A stretch of 64,000 bases of DNA, taken from contig JARKOC010000062.1 in assembly GCA_029975915.1 (NCBI GenBank), positions 59,904 through 123,903 of the forward strand, given 5' to 3'. Position 1 is the first letter of the stretch. Every line of letters begins with the position of its first letter. Positions 60,208 to 64,000 of the stretch are shown here, one piece after another. The position numbers were made by a program, and so were the translations under genes. A model generated the notes under the pieces. It did no database searches, was not told the origin of the DNA, and worked only from the letters and a program-made list of their open reading frames with translations. This DNA comes from Bryobacteraceae bacterium (GTDB taxonomy: Bacteria; Acidobacteriota; Terriglobia; Bryobacterales; Bryobacteraceae).

Positions 60208-61035
60208 CTACTTGATGCGTCCAGCGATAGCGGCGGCGAGTTTTGCCGCATCATCGCCTTCCGCCAGCCCAGTCCACCCGGCTACGCGGCTCCCTACCCT
60301 GAACATGCACAGCTTGCCCAGGTAGCGGTCCGTCGCAGTGAATCCATCCGATCCGACGGCGAGTTCAACAGAAGCCTGGAAGCGTTCCTTGAGCCTCTGC
60401 ATCAGGTCCTTGGCCGCCTGCTCTGATGCCTCTTCCACCACAAAAGCCCTGCCGCTTTCGTACTGCGCCAGGTAGCCGCGTCTCAGCATGCGCAAACCCA
60501 GCACGCTTTGCGGCACTAGTCGCGGAAAGCCGGGCTTGATCCCTTCCGTGGGGAACCAGGAGATCTGCGCCGGTGGCGCCACTTCACCCGGAACTGACTT
60601 CTCATATCTCTTGATGGCATCGGTCAGCAAGGCGACGTGCTCGCCTTCTGGTTCCGCTGCAATCTCCACATAGTACACGCCCTTGGTGAAGACTGCCTTG
60701 CGCGGCGTCACCTGGCCGCCGCCGCCGATCTTCAGCACCGGCTCACGTGTATCCAGGTTGCCCGTGAACATTCCGTACGCCGATTCGTGATCCTTGAACG
60801 TGCTTACATCGAAGATCAGCTTCGTTTCGCCCTTCGAGCAGGTGATGCCCTTCATCGACTGAAACCCGTAAAGGAAGTACCCCTCCGAATTTCCGTCCAT
60901 ATATTCGAAAAGCGTTTCGGTGACGTAGCTTCGTCCCGGACCTTCCTGCTTGAAACCTGGAGCGACCGAGCAGTCCGGAGTCTGAGCCATGCAGGCCGCT
61001 CCCAGCACGACAGCGGCCCACATCATTTTTCTCAT
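60208..61035 (-). CDS. Secreted DUF6599-like protein, coupled to the aldo/keto reductase gene
   Basis: 275 residues. ATG 61035 overlaps the reductase stop by four bases (ATGA), so translation is coupled. Signal peptide (MWAAVVLGAACMAQ). The pattern SYVTETLFEYMDGNSEGYFLYGFQ, then KDHESAYGMFTGNLD and AVFTKGVYYVEIAAE, is that of a family found in Acidobacteria beside oxidoreductases. No catalytic motif recognised. Confidence 0.7.
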   Translation of the reverse strand: MRKMMWAAVVLGAACMAQTPDCSVAPGFKQEGPGRSYVTETLFEYMDGNSEGYFLYGFQSMKGITCSKGETKLIFDVSTFKDHESAYGMFTGNLDTREPVLKIGGGGQVTPRKAVFTKGVYYVEIAAEPEGEHVALLTDAIKRYEKSVPGEVAPPAQISWFPTEGIKPGFPRLVPQSVLGLRMLRRGYLAQYESGRAFVVEEASEQAAKDLMQRLKERFQASVELAVGSDGFTATDRYLGKLCMFRVGSRVAGWTGLAEGDDAAKLAAAIAGRIK

Positions 61036-62153
61036 GCAAACCACTCCTGGGCCAGCGACACGCGCTCGGCGACATGGACCCCATGCGGGCAATTCACGCT
61101 GCACGCTTTGCAGTCCGAGCAGCGGATTGACCGCACATCTTCCGGCAACTCCTGCCAACGCTCGCGCGCTAACGCGAACTGGCCATAGCCGTCGGCGTAG
61201 CTGACGATACGGATGATGTCAGAGTGCGGCAGTCCTTTCTCACACTGGTAGCCACACTTGCCGCATACCGTGCAGTAGAGCGGCGAAATCGCCTCCAATT
61301 GCGCCGCCAGCACAGGAGCGTCAGACGCCTGCCAGCCTGTCGCAACGGCTTTGAAGTTCTCATCCAGCATGTCCAGATCCTGGATGCCTGGGATCGACGT
61401 GTGAACATAGGGATTGCGAACCGCCCATTTCAGCGCCGCCGCCATCGCCCCTTTGCGGCTCAACTTCTCGTGCGTCGGCGTGCCGGGCCGGTTGGTCCTG
61501 AATCCGCCCGCCATCACCTTCATGGCGACGATGCCCACGCCGGCGTCGGATGCCTGCTTCAGCACCTTGTCCATCTCAGGCTCCATCGTGAAGTTGTAGG
61601 AGGTCAGGATGACGTCCGTGCGGCCCTTCTCCACCAGCCACGGGATCATCTTCGTTTGGTTGCTGTGGAGGCTTACGCCGCTGAAACGGATCTTGCCTTC
61701 TTTCTTCATCTTGTCCTGCATGTCGAAAAGCGGGTCCGGCACCGACTCAGGATTGGAGCGTGAGTGCAGGTACCAGATGTCCAGGTGGTCGGTCTGAAGC
61801 TCGGTCAGCGACGTCTCCAGATGCTTCACCATGTCTTCGGGAGTTCTCGCCTGTGTTTTGGACGATAGCAGGATCTTGCCGCGCTTGCCCTTCAGCGCCG
61901 CGCCCACCATGCGCTCGTTCTGTCCGCCCTGATAACCTCGGGCGGTGTCAAAGTAGGTAATGCCGGCGTCGACGGCCTGCTCGATCACCGACGGGTCCGA
62001 CGTCGTCATGCAGCCGAAGCCAAGCACAGTCGGCTTCAGGCCGGTCTTGCCGAGCGGCCGCACGGGCATTTTCAAATCGGCTGCGCCTGCTTCAGACGCC
62101 GCCATCAATCCGATTCCCGCACCCAGGAATCCGCGCCGTGAACTGCGATCCAT
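61032..62153 (-). CDS. Exported aldo/keto reductase with C-terminal two-cluster ferredoxin domain
   Basis: 373 residues. SSRRGFLGAGIGLMAA is a Tat signal. The AKR barrel holds GITYFDTARGY, ILLSSKTQ, DIWYLHSR and VGIVAMKVMAGG with the Asp-Tyr-Lys-His tetrad (Asp/Tyr near DTARGY). Then come CTVCGKCGYQCEKG and CSDCKACSVNCPHG, two 4Fe-4S sets. Tat export agrees with a prefolded, cofactor-bearing enzyme. Its electron partner and substrate are unknown. Confidence 0.85.
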   Translation of the reverse strand: MDRSSRRGFLGAGIGLMAASEAGAADLKMPVRPLGKTGLKPTVLGFGCMTTSDPSVIEQAVDAGITYFDTARGYQGGQNERMVGAALKGKRGKILLSSKTQARTPEDMVKHLETSLTELQTDHLDIWYLHSRSNPESVPDPLFDMQDKMKKEGKIRFSGVSLHSNQTKMIPWLVEKGRTDVILTSYNFTMEPEMDKVLKQASDAGVGIVAMKVMAGGFRTNRPGTPTHEKLSRKGAMAAALKWAVRNPYVHTSIPGIQDLDMLDENFKAVATGWQASDAPVLAAQLEAISPLYCTVCGKCGYQCEKGLPHSDIIRIVSYADGYGQFALARERWQELPEDVRSIRCSDCKACSVNCPHGVHVAERVSLAQEWFA

Positions 62154-62226
62154 AAGTCCCGACCTCCTAATCCATAGCTTTACATACTTTACGGTCTGTT
62201 ATTACTATTATGGCGAGGTCCCAGTC

Positions 62227-63264
62227 ATGTCAATTGGATTGTCCAGACGCGCCCTTCTCGCCACCCCGGCCGCGTTGCTCGCCCGCAAGTCCTTCGCAGC
62301 CCCACAGGCCTCGAAATCGCCCGTCTCGCTAGTCTCCGGCGATGACCGCCGCAAGATGATCACTGAGGCCCTCACCGCCCTCGACAGAGAACTGCTGCCC
62401 AAACTCCAGCAGCGAAAGACTGTCGTCATCAAACCCAACTTCGTCTCCGTCACCCGCCAGCTCGCCGCCTCCCACGCCGACTCCATGCGCGGCATCCTAG
62501 ACTGGCTCGAACCCCGCTTCCAGGGACCAGTCACCATCGCCGAAGCCTCCGCCGGCGAAACCAATGAAGGCTACGAGACTTTTAATTTCACGGACCTGCC
62601 GAAGGAGTACAAACGCAACCAGTTGAAACTCGTCTGCCTCAACGAAGAGGGCCTCTACGAGACTATCCACCTGCTCAACGGCGACCTCCATATCCAACCC
62701 GCCCGCCTCGCCGCCCGGCTGCTCGACCCAGACGCCTTCGTCATCTCATGCGGCCCAATGAAGACCCACAACGTCGTCATCGCCACACTTTCGATCAAGA
62801 ACATGACGCTCGGCGCTCCGTTGAAGTCCAAGAAGGGTGAGAAGCCGCGCTGGAACGACAAGCGCATCTACCACGGCGGCGTCCGCCAGACCCACTACGA
62901 CATGATGCTCACCGCCCAGCGCATGAAGGCGAACTGGGGCGTCGCCGTGATCGACGGCTACGAGGGTATGGAAGGCAACGGCCCTTCGTCGGGCACGCCC
63001 ATTGCGTCACGCCTCGCCATCGCCTCGCCCGACTTCGTCGCCGCCGACCGCATCGGCGTCGAATGTATGGGCATCAATCCGGACTGGATGGGCTATCTTC
63101 AGTACTGTGGCAAGGTCGGCGTCGGCACCTTCGACCGCGACAGAATCGAACTCCGCGGCGTCGCCGTCGAAAAGGTCATGCAGCAATACCAACTCCACCG
63201 CGACCTCGACCGCGAACTCCAATGGATGGGCCCGCTCGAAGAACTGCCGCCGAAACTAGGGTAG
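62227..63264 (+). CDS. DUF362 protein with Tat-type signal (second copy)
   Basis: 345 residues. Leader SRRALLATPAALLARKSFAA. DUF362 body: KTVVIKPNFVSV, AFVISCGPMKTHNVVIATLSIKNMTLGAP, GVAVIDGYEGMEGNGP and DFVAADRIGVECMGI. GCGAGG lies eight bases before ATG 62227. It is divergent from the reductase gene, sharing an AT-rich intergenic region with TTACATACTTTACGG. Sequence differs much from the 9668 copy, so not a recent duplication. Confidence 0.78.
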   Translation: MSIGLSRRALLATPAALLARKSFAAPQASKSPVSLVSGDDRRKMITEALTALDRELLPKLQQRKTVVIKPNFVSVTRQLAASHADSMRGILDWLEPRFQGPVTIAEASAGETNEGYETFNFTDLPKEYKRNQLKLVCLNEEGLYETIHLLNGDLHIQPARLAARLLDPDAFVISCGPMKTHNVVIATLSIKNMTLGAPLKSKKGEKPRWNDKRIYHGGVRQTHYDMMLTAQRMKANWGVAVIDGYEGMEGNGPSSGTPIASRLAIASPDFVAADRIGVECMGINPDWMGYLQYCGKVGVGTFDRDRIELRGVAVEKVMQQYQLHRDLDRELQWMGPLEELPPKLG

Positions 63265-63447
63265 GCGCTCTCGTCAGGACTCGCTGGCCAGACAGGTGAT
63301 AACAACCAGGCGCACCACACCGGTGCACTTCTCCCAATCTGAAGCTACGGCGGCTCAACGAAAACCGGCCGTGCAGCGATCCGTTTATAAAAGGCGACGC
63401 AATGGTGGACCACATACCTGGCTCGTGACTTGGCTTTTTCTCTCGTC

Positions 63448-64000
63448 CTACATGCCCCAGCCATTCTCCCTCACCTCCATTTGGCTTCTGATCAACTTCG
63501 CTTGCCCGGCCACGAAGACCAGCCGGCCGACCTCCATCTCGCGCAGGTCTTCCGCCTTCCACCGCGGTTTCATGATGCCTCGGTCAGAATGCTTGTCTGG
63601 GCCCATCAGGAGGTGGCCGATCTCATGTGCCACGACGTGGGCGAGCAGGACCTCCCGGCAAACGGTGTGCGCAGAACCTTTGCTCCGGATGGCGGTCTGT
63701 TCGACGCGATGGAAGAAGACATAGGCATGCTGCGCCGGCCGGCCGCCGGAAGCGGGCAACGAGAATCCAAAGGCGTCGCCGCTGAACCTTTGGTTCTCCA
63801 TTGATTGAGGGATCACGTGCAAAATGATGTCGGATTCCGTTTTCGGCTTCCGGCACCCGGGGAACCGGTCCTCCTGGCCCCGCTCCGTCGGACAGTGGAC
63901 CCAGTCAGTCTCCACACCGGCTTTTCGGAAAATCTGCCCAGCCAACGCTTCCGCTTTTAATATCGTATTGTCCGATAGCCCGGTGTAGTCGTACACTCGC
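63448..64000 (-). CDS. Zinc metalloprotease (N-terminus beyond window edge)
   Basis: About 183 residues visible. VVAHEIGHLLMGPDKHSDRGIM has HExxH with a later His and a Met, as in metzincin-like archaemetzincin/matrixin relatives. Upstream, VYDYTGLSDNTILKAEALAGQIFRKAGVETDWVHC is a conserved family start that begins a few residues after the true N-terminus. A GTG at 63996 is in frame, but homologues carry more residues, so the gene probably starts outside the window. Between it and the DUF362 gene nothing is evident. Confidence 0.75.
   Translation of the reverse strand, partial: RVYDYTGLSDNTILKAEALAGQIFRKAGVETDWVHCPTERGQEDRFPGCRKPKTESDIILHVIPQSMENQRFSGDAFGFSLPASGGRPAQHAYVFFHRVEQTAIRSKGSAHTVCREVLLAHVVAHEIGHLLMGPDKHSDRGIMKPRWKAEDLREMEVGRLVFVAGQAKLIRSQMEVRENGWGM

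Noticed and set aside
1..64000. tRNA, rRNA, CRISPR arrays, insertion-sequence ends
   Set aside because: I looked for T-loop consensus, evenly spaced repeats and transposase motifs on both strands and saw none that convinced me; a covariance-model search was not possible here.

Overview
The window is high-GC chromosomal DNA that reads like an acidobacterium of the Solibacteres/Bryobacterales type. The indicators are a giant Reg_prop/Y_Y_Y hybrid kinase, many Tat- or Sec-exported enzymes with an N-terminal RRxFL motif, BACON-domain and LPQIADGG-repeat surface proteins, DUF362, DUF6599-like and PqaA families, and a BlaI/M56 pair with a very long proline-rich tail. The assignment rests on gene content only. 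I see no rRNA, tRNA, CRISPR array or intact insertion sequence.

Layout. 1-3293 (-): sensor hybrid kinase cut by the left edge. 3458-6327 (+): argF-argH-argR operon with two ARG boxes directly in front of argF. 6333-6770 (+): a Bcp-type peroxiredoxin whose peroxidatic cysteine codon is TGA, very probably a selenoprotein, with hairpins just downstream of the TGA. 6771-13140: a SurA-like PPIase, an unknown protein, a DUF362 protein, decayed remnants (a small secreted protein and a Y-family polymerase fragment), a three-repeat secreted protein and an orphan hypothetical. 13141-18965 (+): sugar/amino-sugar catabolism with exported enzymes (TIM-barrel isomerase, GH36-like hydrolase, amidohydrolase, SelA-like PLP enzyme). 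19102-31041: secreted metallopeptidase, surface protein, cellulase-like protein, SpoU methylase-rarA pair, kbl, PqaA-like protein and a beta-helix protein.

31077-39088 is the most coherent respiratory region. A PAS/sigma-54 activator is divergent from an operon that begins with a well-spaced -24/-12 promoter and encodes a receiver-like protein, a small membrane protein, a nine-heme cytochrome c fused to cytochrome b (CbcL-like architecture), a NapC/NirT-type cytochrome with three membrane helices (ImcH-like architecture) and a universal stress protein. 39178-44092 holds alkaline phosphatase, fucosidase, a CoA-transferase and small secreted proteins.

44274-46477 is a small PadR-controlled cluster: a glycine-rich EF-hand-like protein, a 60-residue membrane protein, PadR with an N-terminal Cys/His cluster, and a NifX/NifB-like protein. 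Related operator sequences lie at its promoters. 46668-54002: pentapeptide-repeat protein, OmpA-like protein, BNR propeller, sulfatase and a beta-barrel. 54071-59684 (-): zwf, pgl, capA-like, blaI-like and the M56 peptidase, with twin BlaI-type operators. The right end has a receiver-like protein, an exported ferredoxin-type aldo/keto reductase with a DUF6599-like partner, a second DUF362 protein and a metalloprotease cut by the right edge.

Several genes (argF, 13141, 22945, kbl, 36718) have a TATAAT-like hexamer 6-9 bases before the start codon and no ribosome-binding site, suggesting frequent leaderless transcription.
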